A stretch of 24,640 bases of DNA from Desulfuromonadaceae bacterium (GTDB lineage: Bacteria > Desulfobacterota > Desulfuromonadia > Desulfuromonadales > SZUA-401): the NCBI GenBank assembly GCA_003246035.1, contig QKBP01000001.1, forward strand, positions 1 to 24,640, written 5' to 3'. The notes beneath the pieces are model-generated. The model had not been told where the DNA came from. It was given only the letters and a program-made list of their open reading frames with translations, and ran no database searches. This document shows positions 6,703-15,017 of the stretch, piece after piece; within the stretch, counting starts at the first letter, position 1, and each line of letters starts with the position of its first letter. Position numbers and translations under genes: made by a program.

Positions 6703-8550
6703 GTGAAGGATCAACTCGCACAGCATCCAGAGGTCCCAGTTCCAGGGACCGTTACCAATGACGATCTGGAGCGCACGACCGTACAGTTGCACCGTGTCGA
6801 GCGCGACCTCGAGGCGTTCATCGAGTCGACGGAGGAGGATTTCCTCAGCGTCGGCAACAGCCTGCGCCAGTTCTATACCCGTTCCGCCAATCTATCTCGC
6901 CGCGCCAACGCGGTGGTCAACCTGATGATGGGGGACGAGATCATCGCCACCGTCGATGGACTCGAGGGGCTTCTCGACCAGCTCAACGTCTATACCCGCA
7001 TCCTGGATGGCGAGGCAGCCACCACCGAAAAAGGGTTGCGCGACGTACTGACCATGCTCGGGCAGGTCGTCGAGCCGGTCGAAAGCTTCAAGAAGATCGT
7101 CAAGACCATGAATGTTCTCGGGCTCTCGACCAAGGTCGAGAATGCCCAACACCTCGCCGACGATACGAGTTTCTTCCTCCTTGCTGACGACCTCCGCAGC
7201 CTCGCCGAGAACATCGATTCCCAGGCGGGTCTGCTGCTGCGCCAACTCAGCGGGCTCGAGGAGGAGGTCGCGGATGCGCTCTCCAAGGTGAGCGAGCTGC
7301 GTCAGCGCCAGCGGGCACAAGGGGTCAAGATCATCAACAATACCCGCCGTGGCATGAACGCCATGGCCGAGCGGCACCAGTCTTCCTCGAGCAACGCCCG
7401 CCGGATCGCTGAACTGACCCGCGACATTTCGCTGCGGGTCGGCGAGGTCGTCACGTCCATGCAGTTCCACGATTTGACCCGTCAGCAGATCGAGCACGTC
7501 GCCGTGGCCCTTCGCGACATCACCCGTCGCCTCGAACGAGAGAACAAGGGGCTCTCCTCGTTCGATGCCAACAGCGACCTCCACCTGGCCCTCAGCTCGG
7601 TCTGCCGGGTTCAGGAAGCTCAGGTCGGCAGTGCCCGCGACGAGCTGGTCGGTGCGGTGCAGCGTATCAAGGGGAACCTTCACGACATCGCCAGCGCCAC
7701 GATCGGGATTGCCCGGGAGACGGCTGATCTCTCCGGGGCCACCGACGAGGCAGGGAGCACCTTCCTGGTCGAGATGGAGAGCGGCATGCGCCAAGTGGCC
7801 GAGACACTCGAAGAAAATGCCCGCCGCAACCGAGAATCGACCAACACCATCGATTCACTGGCCAACAGCGTTACGCGTATGGAGGACTTTCTCCACGAGA
7901 TCGAAAAGATCGGCGCCGAGATGAAAATCCTCGCGCTCAATGCCGGGATCAAGGCGGCCCGCGTCAACGAGGGTGGGGCCGGCCTGAGTGTAATCTCGGA
8001 GGCGATTCAGAAGCTCTCTTCGAGTGCCATGCTGCAGACCGACATCGTTGCCCGCTTTCTCACCCGCGTCACTACCGCCGCCCGCAACCTCGGGGCGCAG
8101 GACGAGGAAAACCGTGAGGAACGCCGCCGCCAGGTCGAAGAGTTCCTCCGTGAACTTGAGAGCCTGCTGAACTCTCTTCATCTGCTCAACAAGGATGTCA
8201 TCCGCAACCTCGATGGCATGGACAGCGAAGGTCGCCAGCTCGCCGCCGATATCGAACAGGTTGTCAGCGGCATCACGGTGCACGAGTTTACCGCCCAGAT
8301 TCTCGGCAAGGCCGTTCAGGACATCGAGAAGGTCGCCGTTCAATGGCAGGGGAAGGAATTCTCCAGTTATGCCCCCGAGGAGCGCAAGAGGGTGATGAAC
8401 GAGATCGTGCAGCGCTACTCCATGAGCCGTGAACGCAAGATTCACCAGAGTATCACTGGCCAGAAGGACTCTTTCGTTTCCGACGAGGAACTGTTCGGGA
8501 CCCGGCGCCGTTCCGATTCCGACCTTGGCGACAACGTGGAACTCTTCTGA
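6703..8550 (+). CDS. Soluble chemoreceptor-like protein with two tandem signalling units
   Basis: This 615-residue, mostly helical protein has no membrane segment and no recognisable sensor domain, so it should act in the cytoplasm. Its second half carries a methyl-accepting-receptor hairpin tip (Met407-Lys-Ile-Leu-Ala-Leu-Asn-Ala-Gly, then Glu-Gly-Gly-Ala-Gly). The first half has a divergent copy at Met136 (Met-Asn-Val-Leu-Gly-Leu-Ser). Each tip is followed, exactly 120 residues on, by a His-Asp/Glu motif (Phe-His256-Asp-Leu-Thr-Arg-Gln-Gln; Val-His527-Glu-Phe-Thr). As the first gene before STAS, cheY and cheA, it is the likely input of this pathway. The start is uncertain. The frame is open back to 6556, but that overlaps the promoter, so I chose the GTG at 6703 despite a weak ribosome site (GAGAG near 6685-6690). 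Confidence 0.8.
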   Translation: MKDQLAQHPEVPVPGTVTNDDLERTTVQLHRVERDLEAFIESTEEDFLSVGNSLRQFYTRSANLSRRANAVVNLMMGDEIIATVDGLEGLLDQLNVYTRILDGEAATTEKGLRDVLTMLGQVVEPVESFKKIVKTMNVLGLSTKVENAQHLADDTSFFLLADDLRSLAENIDSQAGLLLRQLSGLEEEVADALSKVSELRQRQRAQGVKIINNTRRGMNAMAERHQSSSSNARRIAELTRDISLRVGEVVTSMQFHDLTRQQIEHVAVALRDITRRLERENKGLSSFDANSDLHLALSSVCRVQEAQVGSARDELVGAVQRIKGNLHDIASATIGIARETADLSGATDEAGSTFLVEMESGMRQVAETLEENARRNRESTNTIDSLANSVTRMEDFLHEIEKIGAEMKILALNAGIKAARVNEGGAGLSVISEAIQKLSSSAMLQTDIVARFLTRVTTAARNLGAQDEENREERRRQVEEFLRELESLLNSLHLLNKDVIRNLDGMDSEGRQLAADIEQVVSGITVHEFTAQILGKAVQDIEKVAVQWQGKEFSSYAPEERKRVMNEIVQRYSMSRERKIHQSITGQKDSFVSDEELFGTRRRSDSDLGDNVELF

Positions 8551-8572
8551 GCCCAGACAAGGACCGGAGACT

Positions 8573-8911
8573 ATGCCTAGGAAGAACGCAGATGAGTTGA
8601 TCCTCGAGCCCGAGGGGACCATGGATATCGCCAAGGCGGCGCAGGTGCGTAGCGATCTGCTGGAGGCGCTGGAAAAGGGGGGCGCGGTAACGCTCAAGCT
8701 GGCTGGCGTTACAGATGCCGATCTGACGTTCTTCCAGCTCCTGTGTGCTGCCCATCGAGAGGCGGCCAAGCGCGGCGTGGTGCTCCATGTCGACAATACG
8801 GGCATCCAGGAGAACCTGGAGCGGATGTTCCTCGATGCCGGAATGGTCCGCCAGCTCGACTGTCAGCACGCCAGCGGCCAGAAGTGCCTGTGGTGCGGGG
8901 AGGGTTGGTAA
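8573..8911 (+). CDS. STAS-domain protein
   Basis: The 112-residue protein is a single STAS domain of the anti-sigma-factor-antagonist/MlaB type. The key loop reads Val-Thr-Asp-Ala-Asp-Leu-Thr52-Phe-Phe-Gln-Leu-Leu; Thr52 occupies the place where phosphorylatable Ser/Thr residues occur in relatives. The C-terminus is unusual: Cys105-Leu-Trp-Cys108 ends the protein, with Cys97 just before. Such small STAS proteins recur at the front of chemotaxis operons in Desulfuromonadales-type genomes; their job is not well established, and a partner-switch role is inferred. The ATG at 8573 has GGAG at 8566-8569. The stop is immediately followed by the cheY start. Confidence 0.85.
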   Translation: MPRKNADELILEPEGTMDIAKAAQVRSDLLEALEKGGAVTLKLAGVTDADLTFFQLLCAAHREAAKRGVVLHVDNTGIQENLERMFLDAGMVRQLDCQHASGQKCLWCGEGW

Positions 8912-9280
8912 ATGGCAAAGATGATCATGACGGTGGATGATTCCGCGAGTGTCCGTCAGATGGTCAAGTTCACCCTGCAGAACGAAGGGTACGCGGTCCA
9001 TGAAGCGGTGGATGGCGAAGATGCCCTCAAGCAGATCAAGCAGCTCGACAAGATCGATCTGCTGGTGACCGACCTGAACATGCCCAATATGGACGGGATC
9101 GAGCTGATCCGCGAGGTCCGCAAGCTCGACAGGTTCCGTTTCCTCCCCATTCTGATGCTCACCTCCGAGTCCCAGGAAGGGAAGAAACAGGAAGGAAAAC
9201 AGGCTGGGGCGAGCGGTTGGATCGTCAAGCCGTTCAAACCCGAACAGCTGATTGCCGTGATTCGAAGGGTACTGGTCTGA
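8912..9280 (+). CDS. cheY: Single-domain response regulator CheY
   Basis: The 122-residue receiver domain has the acidic pair Asp9-Asp10, the phosphorylation site Asp54 (Val-Thr-Asp-Leu-Asn-Met-Pro), the switch Thr84 (Met-Leu-Thr-Ser-Glu) and Lys106 (Val-Lys-Pro-Phe). There is no output domain, so it should diffuse from CheA to a target such as the flagellar or pilus motor. The start directly follows the upstream stop codon, with GGAGG just upstream. It overlaps cheA by one base (TGATG arrangement), which argues for coupled translation. Confidence 0.93.
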   Translation: MAKMIMTVDDSASVRQMVKFTLQNEGYAVHEAVDGEDALKQIKQLDKIDLLVTDLNMPNMDGIELIREVRKLDRFRFLPILMLTSESQEGKKQEGKQAGASGWIVKPFKPEQLIAVIRRVLV

Positions 9281-11430
9281 TGGATATCCATGGTGAAGCG
9301 TTTCTCGACGAAGCCCGCGAGCTCCTGTCTACCCTCGAGGCCGGTCTGCTCGAGCTGGAGCGTGATCCCGATGATGCCGATCTGATCGGCAAGGTCTTCC
9401 GGGCCCTGCACACCATCAAAGGGTCAGGTGCGATGTTCGGGTTCGACCGAATCGCCGCCTTCACGCACGATATCGAGACGGTTTTCGATCTGGTGCGCGA
9501 CGGTGAGATGCAGGTCTCCCAGGAGCTGATCACCCTGACCCTTCAGGCCCGTGACCACATCCAGGCGCTGATCGATGCGGTTCACGGACACGAGCCCCCG
9601 GAGGAATCGGCGCTCGCGGCCCTGACCGAGGCCTTTCAGGAGCTGATTCCGGCACGCAAGAGGGGCGGGGGATCGAGCGTGCTGGCCGAGGTCGAGAGTG
9701 AAATTTTCACCGATCGGCGCAAGACCTACCGTATCCGTTTCACCCCCGGCCGGGAGATCTTCTTCCGCGGGGTCAACCCGCTCGGCCTGCTCCGCGAACT
9801 CGCCCTGATGGGTGACCTGTCGATCATCGCCCAGACCGATCATGTCCCCCCACTCGGGGAGATCAACCCCGAAAGCTGCTACATCTACTGGGACCTGCTG
9901 CTGACGACCCATGAAGACTACGACACGATCCGCGACGTCTTCATTTTCGTCGAGGATGACAGCGAGATCGACGTCCGCATCATCGACGAAGAGGGGTGGC
10001 TGGACGATACCGGCCAGTACAAGCGCCTCGGGGAAATCCTCGTCGAGCGTGGCGACATTACGTCGGAAGAACTCCAGAAAGCCCTGACTTCGAAGAAGCG
10101 TCTCGGGGAGAGCCTGCTCGATTCGGGTCTGGTCGATGAGAGGAAGCTCGACGCGGCCCTCGTCGAGCAGGAAAAGGTCATGAACCTGCGTCGTGAGCGG
10201 CGCCAGGCCGAGTACACTTCGAGCATCCGGGTCCGCTCCGAGAAGCTCGACTCGCTGGTCAACCTGGTCGGCGAGCTGGTCACGGTCCAGGCGCGTCTCA
10301 GCCGCATCTCGGAACATCGTGAAGATTCCGAACTTCAGGGGGTCTCCGAGGTTGTCGAGCGGCTCACCTGGGACCTGCGTGACCAGATCCTCAACATCCG
10401 CATGATCCCCATCGGGACGACCTTCGGGGCGTTCAACCGTCTGGTCCGCGACCTCTCGCAGGAACTCGGGAAGAATGTCGACCTGGTGACCCGGGGGGCC
10501 GAGACGGAGCTCGACAAGACGGTCATTGAGCGTCTCAACGATCCGCTCGTGCACCTGATCCGTAACTGCATCGATCACGGCATCGAGTCCCCCGAGGAAC
10601 GCCGCGCTGCCGGCAAACCCGAGAAGGGGATCGTCTCCCTGACCGCCGCCCATGCCGGCGCCAACGTCATCCTGCAGGTCAAGGATGACGGCCGGGGGCT
10701 CGATTACCCGGCCATTCTGGCCAAGGCCGTCAAGCAGGGACTGATCTCCGCCGACGCGGAACTGAGCGACAAGGATGTCGCTGAGCTGATCATGCGCCCC
10801 GGCTTCTCGACGGCTGCGAGCGTGACCAGTGTCTCCGGCCGGGGGGTCGGGATGGACGTAGTGAAGCAGGCGATCGAGGACCTGCGTGGATCGGTCGAGG
10901 TGGCCGGGAAGAAGGGGCAGGGGACGGTCTTCACCATCCGCTTGCCGCTGACCCTGGCGATTATCGATGGTCTGCTGGTCAAGATCGCCGATGAGCATTT
11001 CGTGCTCCCGCTCTCCGCCGTCGAGGAGTGTGTCGAGGTCACCCGGCAAGACGTCGAGGCGTTCAGCGGCCGCAGTCTCGCCAACGTACGTGGCGAGCTG
11101 GTGCCGTACATCAACCTGCGCCGACAGTTCCTGCTCGGGGACGATACGCCGGCCATCGAGCAGGTGGTGATCGTCAGCGTCGACGACCGGCGGGTCGGTT
11201 TCCTGGTCGACCACGTCATCGGTGAGCACCAGACCGTGATCAAAAATCTCGGCAAGTTCTACCGCGACATCAAGGGGCTCTCCGGAGCGACGATTCTCGG
11301 TGACGGCACCGTGGCGCTGATCCTCGATCTGCAGCAGCTCTACAAGATCGCCCACGATGCCGAGCAGCTGCAGACCGCCGGCCAACTGCAGCGTGCCGCG
11401 CAGCGAGCGGCCAAGAGCGAAGCGTACTGA
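9280..11430 (+). CDS. cheA: Chemotaxis histidine kinase CheA
   Basis: The 716-residue kinase has the following parts in order: an Hpt domain with His44 (Leu-His-Thr-Ile-Lys-Gly-Ser); a P2-like CheY-binding region (about 137-236); a linker with two 24-residue Arg-Leu-Gly repeats (249-272 and 274-297); the dimerisation helices (about 315-380); the ATPase with its N box (Leu-Ile-Arg-Asn-Cys-Ile-Asp-His-Gly, from 426), Asp-Asp-Gly-Arg-Gly (469-473) and Gly-Arg-Gly-Val-Gly-Met-Asp (520-526); and a C-terminal CheW-like domain (about 560-690). All catalytic boxes are intact. The start at 9280 overlaps the cheY stop and gives a proper Hpt N-terminus. The linker repeats resemble the GspE/MshE N-terminal domain. 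Confidence 0.96.
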   Translation: MDIHGEAFLDEARELLSTLEAGLLELERDPDDADLIGKVFRALHTIKGSGAMFGFDRIAAFTHDIETVFDLVRDGEMQVSQELITLTLQARDHIQALIDAVHGHEPPEESALAALTEAFQELIPARKRGGGSSVLAEVESEIFTDRRKTYRIRFTPGREIFFRGVNPLGLLRELALMGDLSIIAQTDHVPPLGEINPESCYIYWDLLLTTHEDYDTIRDVFIFVEDDSEIDVRIIDEEGWLDDTGQYKRLGEILVERGDITSEELQKALTSKKRLGESLLDSGLVDERKLDAALVEQEKVMNLRRERRQAEYTSSIRVRSEKLDSLVNLVGELVTVQARLSRISEHREDSELQGVSEVVERLTWDLRDQILNIRMIPIGTTFGAFNRLVRDLSQELGKNVDLVTRGAETELDKTVIERLNDPLVHLIRNCIDHGIESPEERRAAGKPEKGIVSLTAAHAGANVILQVKDDGRGLDYPAILAKAVKQGLISADAELSDKDVAELIMRPGFSTAASVTSVSGRGVGMDVVKQAIEDLRGSVEVAGKKGQGTVFTIRLPLTLAIIDGLLVKIADEHFVLPLSAVEECVEVTRQDVEAFSGRSLANVRGELVPYINLRRQFLLGDDTPAIEQVVIVSVDDRRVGFLVDHVIGEHQTVIKNLGKFYRDIKGLSGATILGDGTVALILDLQQLYKIAHDAEQLQTAGQLQRAAQRAAKSEAY

Positions 11431-11449
11431 TGCCTGTCACAAGGTGACC

Positions 11450-12316
11450 ATGACCCGTTCCTCCTTCATCCCGACCCTGGCGTCGATGAGCGAAAAGGAC
11501 TTTGACAAGTTCAGCCGCTTCATCCACGCCAACCTCGGTATCAAGATGCCCCCCCAAAAAAAGAGCATGCTCGAGGCGCGCCTGCGCAAACGCCTGCGTG
11601 CCCTCGGTATGAGCAGCTTCGAGGAATACCGCGACTACTTCTTCAGCGACGACGGAATGCCCAAGGAGATCGTGAGCCTGTGCGATGTCGTCACCACCAA
11701 CAAGACCGACTTTTTCCGCGAGCCGGCCCATTTCGACATCCTGACCCGCTCGGCGCTCCCTGACCTGATGCAGCAGGGTTTGATCAGCACCGAACGCCCC
11801 CTCAAGCTCTGGAGCGCCGGCTGTTCGAGCGGCGAGGAGCCCTATACGCTGGCGATGGTTCTCTCCGAGTTCGCCCAGACGCACGATGGCTTCGACTTCT
11901 CGTTGCTCGGCACCGACCTCTCGAGCCAGGTTCTGGAGCGGGCAGTGAACGGCATCTACTCGATGGAACGCATCGCCCCGGTGAGTGACAGCATGCGCCG
12001 CAAATACCTGCTGCGCAGCAAAAACCGCGAGGAGCAGCTGGTGCGGGTCATGCCCGAGCTGCGGGCACGCATGCGATTTATGCGTCTCAACTTCATGGAT
12101 GAGGATTACGGCATCGAAGAGATGTTCCAGGTGATCTTCTGCCGCAACGTGATCATCTACTTCGACCGGCCTACCCAGGCGCGCATCGTCGGTAATATCT
12201 GCGATCACCTGATAACCAACGGCTACATCTTCATGGGGCACTCCGAAACCCTTAACGGCATGGGGCTCCCCCTGAAGCAGGTCGCCCCATCCGTCTATCA
12301 GCGGCTTCCCGGCTGA
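11450..12316 (+). CDS. cheR: Chemotaxis protein methyltransferase CheR
   Basis: CheR methylates glutamates of chemoreceptors using S-adenosylmethionine. The 288-residue protein has an all-helical N-terminal domain (about 14-75), an Asn-Lys-Thr-Asp-Phe-Phe-Arg-Glu segment (84-91), the SAM-binding [12 protein letters not shown] loop (121-132), a Gly-Thr-Asp-Leu-Ser strand and the [10 protein letters not shown] block. The ATG at 11450 is preceded by AAGG at 11441-11444; a GTG six bases earlier is possible. It lies 19 bases after cheA. Confidence 0.95.
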   Translation: MTRSSFIPTLASMSEKDFDKFSRFIHANLGIKMPPQKKSMLEARLRKRLRALGMSSFEEYRDYFFSDDGMPKEIVSLCDVVTTNKTDFFREPAHFDILTRSALPDLMQQGLISTERPLKLWSAGCSSGEEPYTLAMVLSEFAQTHDGFDFSLLGTDLSSQVLERAVNGIYSMERIAPVSDSMRRKYLLRSKNREEQLVRVMPELRARMRFMRLNFMDEDYGIEEMFQVIFCRNVIIYFDRPTQARIVGNICDHLITNGYIFMGHSETLNGMGLPLKQVAPSVYQRLPG

Positions 12317-12330
12317 CAGGAGCTTTTTTC

Positions 12331-13422
12331 ATGGCCACGCCGATCAAGGTCATGATCGTGGACGATTCCGCGGTCGTCCGCCAGACCCTCGGCTCCCTGC
12401 TCGAGCAGGAGCCCGATATCGAGGTGCTGGCCACCGCTCCCGATCCGCTGATCGCCGCGAGCAAGATCGAGAAGCAGCGACCCGATGTGCTGCTGCTCGA
12501 CATCGAGATGCCGCGCATGGACGGGCTGACCTTTCTGCGCCAGATCATGTCGAGCGACCCGATCCCGGTGGTGATCTGCTCGACGCTGACGGAAAAGGGC
12601 TCGGAAACCTCCCTGCAGGCCCTGCAGGCCGGCGCCGTGGAAGTTATCACCAAGCCGCGTCTCGGCGCACGCCAGTTCTTCGAGGAGTCTCGGGTCCGCA
12701 TCAGCGATGCGGTCCGGGCCGCGGCCCAGGCCCGCCTGCGCAGGCTCCCTTCGCAGAACCGGGACGTCGCTCCGAAACTGACGGCCGATGCGGTGATCAG
12801 CAGCGCGCCGAGCAGGGATTTTATCCGCACTACCGAGACGGTGGTGGTGGTCGGCGCCTCGACCGGCGGGACCGAAGCCCTGCGCCTGTTTCTCGAGGCG
12901 CTTCCCTATGATTCGCCGGGGGTGGTGATCGTTCAGCACATGCCGGAGCAGTTCACCGCCGCGTTCGCCCGGCGCCTCGACACCACCTGCAAGGTGACCG
13001 TCGAAGAGGCGCGTAACGGTGATACGGTCATCCCGGGTCGCGCCCTGATCGCCCCGGGGAATCGGCACATCCTCCTCAAGCGGAGTGGCGCGCGTTATTA
13101 TGTCGAAGTCAAGGACGGACCGCTGGTCTGCCGGCATCGCCCTTCGGTCGACGTGCTGTTCCGCTCAGCTTCCCGCTATGCGGGGAAGAACGCCATCGGC
13201 GTGATCATGACCGGGATGGGGGACGACGGCGCCCGCGGCATGCTCGAAATGAAGCAGCAGGGGGCGTTCACGATCGCCCAGGACGAGGAGAGCTGCATTG
13301 TTTTCGGGATGCCCCGTGAAGCGATCAAGCTCGGTGCGGTCGACCGCACGCTGTCGCTCGACAAGATCGCCCAGGAAGTTCTGCAGCGGGCACAGACCCA
13401 CGCCCGAAGCGGCGGCTCCTGA
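12331..13422 (+). CDS. cheB: Chemotaxis response regulator / protein-glutamate methylesterase CheB
   Basis: CheB removes methyl groups (and deamidates) on chemoreceptors when phosphorylated by CheA. The 363-residue protein has a receiver domain (Asp11-Asp12, phosphorylated Asp57, Lys108) and, after a linker (about 125-168), a methylesterase domain with the catalytic triad Ser177 (Gly-Ala-Ser-Thr-Gly-Gly), His203 (Gln-His-Met-Pro) and Asp299 (Gly-Met-Gly-Asp-Asp-Gly). It is the last gene of the chemotaxis operon, 14 bases after cheR, followed by a terminator. Confidence 0.96.
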   Translation: MATPIKVMIVDDSAVVRQTLGSLLEQEPDIEVLATAPDPLIAASKIEKQRPDVLLLDIEMPRMDGLTFLRQIMSSDPIPVVICSTLTEKGSETSLQALQAGAVEVITKPRLGARQFFEESRVRISDAVRAAAQARLRRLPSQNRDVAPKLTADAVISSAPSRDFIRTTETVVVVGASTGGTEALRLFLEALPYDSPGVVIVQHMPEQFTAAFARRLDTTCKVTVEEARNGDTVIPGRALIAPGNRHILLKRSGARYYVEVKDGPLVCRHRPSVDVLFRSASRYAGKNAIGVIMTGMGDDGARGMLEMKQQGAFTIAQDEESCIVFGMPREAIKLGAVDRTLSLDKIAQEVLQRAQTHARSGGS

Positions 13423-13462
13423 GCGCGTTGCCCGCCTTTCACGGGGTGTGTTAAGCTAAGCG

Positions 13463-13487
13463 GCGTCGGAATTTTCCGGCGCTTTTT
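13463..13487 (+). terminator. Intrinsic terminator after cheB, directly before tlyA
   Basis: A nine-base-pair stem (13463-13471 with 13474-13482, one T-G pair) with a two-base loop in the drawn form (the loop is probably wider in reality) is followed by five T residues (13483-13487). It lies only nine bases before the tlyA ribosome binding site at 13497. Confidence 0.75.
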
Positions 13488-13503
13488 GTTGTTCTGGGAG
13501 CGT

Positions 13504-14247
13504 ATGGCCACAAAATTGCGACTCGATAAACTGCTCGTGGACCGGGGCCTGGCGGCCTCCCGGGAGCGTTCGCGTGCCCTGATCCTGGCAGGGCGCGTGC
13601 TGGTCGGCGACATGGTGGTCGACAAGGCGGGCGCGAATGTCGCCCCGGACTCCGAGGTGCGACTTAAAGGGGAGGACATCCCGTACGTCTCCCGTGGCGG
13701 GCTCAAGCTCGAGAAAGCGCTCCTCTGCTTCGACCTCGACGTACGCGACCGGGTGGTCATCGACGTCGGCGCGTCGACCGGCGGCTTTACCGACTGTCTG
13801 CTTCAGCACGGCGCGGCACGGGTTTACGCCGTCGACGTCGGCTACGGACAGCTTGCCTGGAGCCTCCGCCAGGATACGCGCGTCGTCAATCTCGAGCGCA
13901 CCAACATCCGCAACCTCGCCCCCGAGGCTCTCGCCGACACGCCTGACCTGGCGGTCATCGACGCATCGTTCATCTCTCTCGAGAAGGTTCTCCCGGCCAC
14001 CCTGCCGCTGCTCGCGGCCGATGCCGAGGTGGTGGCCCTGATCAAGCCCCAGTTCGAGGTCGGCAAGGGGGAGGTGGGGAAGAACGGCGTCGTGCGCGAT
14101 CCGGAGAAACACAGGGCTGTGGTAGAGCGGATCGAGACCCTCGCGTTGAACCTGGGCTGTGAGGTGCGCGGGGTCGAGGAGAGCCCGATCCTGGGCCCCA
14201 AAGGGAACCGGGAGTTCCTGATCCACCTGGTGCGGAGGGTCGCATGA
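13504..14247 (+). CDS. tlyA: TlyA-family rRNA 2'-O-methyltransferase
   Basis: The 247-residue protein joins an N-terminal S4 RNA-binding domain (about 4-62, beginning Arg-Leu-Asp-Lys-Leu-Leu-Val) to an FtsJ/RrmJ-type methyltransferase with the SAM loop Asp-Val-Gly-Ala-Ser-Thr-Gly-Gly-Phe (88-96), Asp111, Asp153 and Lys181 (Ile-Lys-Pro-Gln-Phe-Glu). Members methylate cytidine 2'-hydroxyls of 16S and/or 23S rRNA; some were once labelled haemolysins. The start at 13504 follows GGAG (13497-13500) at short spacing and gives the normal N-terminus. A TTG further up lies inside the terminator. The stop overlaps the next start (ATGA). Confidence 0.95.
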   Translation: MATKLRLDKLLVDRGLAASRERSRALILAGRVLVGDMVVDKAGANVAPDSEVRLKGEDIPYVSRGGLKLEKALLCFDLDVRDRVVIDVGASTGGFTDCLLQHGAARVYAVDVGYGQLAWSLRQDTRVVNLERTNIRNLAPEALADTPDLAVIDASFISLEKVLPATLPLLAADAEVVALIKPQFEVGKGEVGKNGVVRDPEKHRAVVERIETLALNLGCEVRGVEESPILGPKGNREFLIHLVRRVA

Positions 14248-15017
14248 ACCGGGTCTTTTTCATCGGCGCCGGGCCGGGTGACCCGGGACTTCTGACCCGC
14301 AAGGGAGCCGACCTGCTGGCCGGTTGCCCGACGGTCTTCGCTCCTCCGCCCTTCGAAGAGGTGTTTGCCGAGGACCTGGCTGGCAAGACCGTCCGGGTGC
14401 CGTTCGACTTCTATTTCGAGCCGCTGCTCACCCAACTGGAAGACGATCTCGAAGCCGGCGACGTCGCCTTTCTGGTTCCCGGTGACCTGACCTTCTACGC
14501 CCCATTTCAGGCGGTCGTGACGGCCCTCGGCGCACGGGCCGAAGTCATCCCCGGGGTCGGTACGGCCAATGCCGCCGCGGCCTGGCTGAAGCGGACCCTC
14601 GACCTCCCCGGGGTCAGCAGCCGGACCCTGCTCGCCTCGCCGCGCACCCTCGGCGATCGCGCCGACGCCCCCCGGCTCGAGGCGTTGGCCGGTCCGGGGA
14701 CAACCCTGCTGCTCTACATGAACAACCGTCCCCTTGGCGAGCTGGCCGAAGAACTGGCCCGCGGCTACGGCAGCCGCGAGGTGCCGATCGCGCTGATGCA
14801 CCGTCTGGGGCTCCCCGGCGAACGGGTCGTCATGGGGACCCTCGACACCATCGTCGAGCGGGCCGGAGACTTCGACTGGTTCAATCTGCAGGCCGCGGAT
14901 CGCAGGCCGGCGCTGACCCTGGTTGTCGTCGGTGAGGCGCTAGCCGCCGAGGTCGACGGCCGCTGGTGGGACTACCGGCGTGAACATATCTGGCAGGGGT
15001 CCGGGAGAGGCACATGA
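14244..15017 (+). CDS. Tetrapyrrole (corrin/porphyrin) methylase-fold protein, substrate unknown
   Basis: The 257-residue protein has the SAM-dependent precorrin/uroporphyrinogen methyltransferase fold. The N-terminal glycine loop is Gly-Ala-Gly-Pro-Gly-Asp-Pro-Gly-Leu-Leu-Thr (8-18), the usual Ser-Gly-Asp-Pro-x-x-Tyr motif appears as Pro-Gly-Asp-Leu-Thr-Phe-Tyr (79-85), and Pro-Gly-Val-Gly-Thr-Ala-Asn-Ala-Ala (103-111) replaces the typical Pro-Gly-Ile-Ser-Ser. It is closest in style to CobM/CbiF or CobI/CbiL types. No cobalamin or sirohaem gene lies nearby; instead it overlaps tlyA (four bases) and the U32 gene (four bases). A corrinoid role is therefore not supported by context. Confidence 0.8.
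   Translation: MNRVFFIGAGPGDPGLLTRKGADLLAGCPTVFAPPPFEEVFAEDLAGKTVRVPFDFYFEPLLTQLEDDLEAGDVAFLVPGDLTFYAPFQAVVTALGARAEVIPGVGTANAAAAWLKRTLDLPGVSSRTLLASPRTLGDRADAPRLEALAGPGTTLLLYMNNRPLGELAEELARGYGSREVPIALMHRLGLPGERVVMGTLDTIVERAGDFDWFNLQAADRRPALTLVVVGEALAAEVDGRWWDYRREHIWQGSGRGT

Noticed and set aside
9424..11385. Very long minus-strand open frame opposite cheA
   Set aside because: It mirrors cheA codon structure, is rich in Asp/Gly/Leu/Gln as typical for shadows, and has no ribosome site or motif.
14244..15017. Naming the methylase as cobM/cbiF
   Set aside because: Key motifs are variant and no cobalamin genes are near; a specific symbol is not supported.
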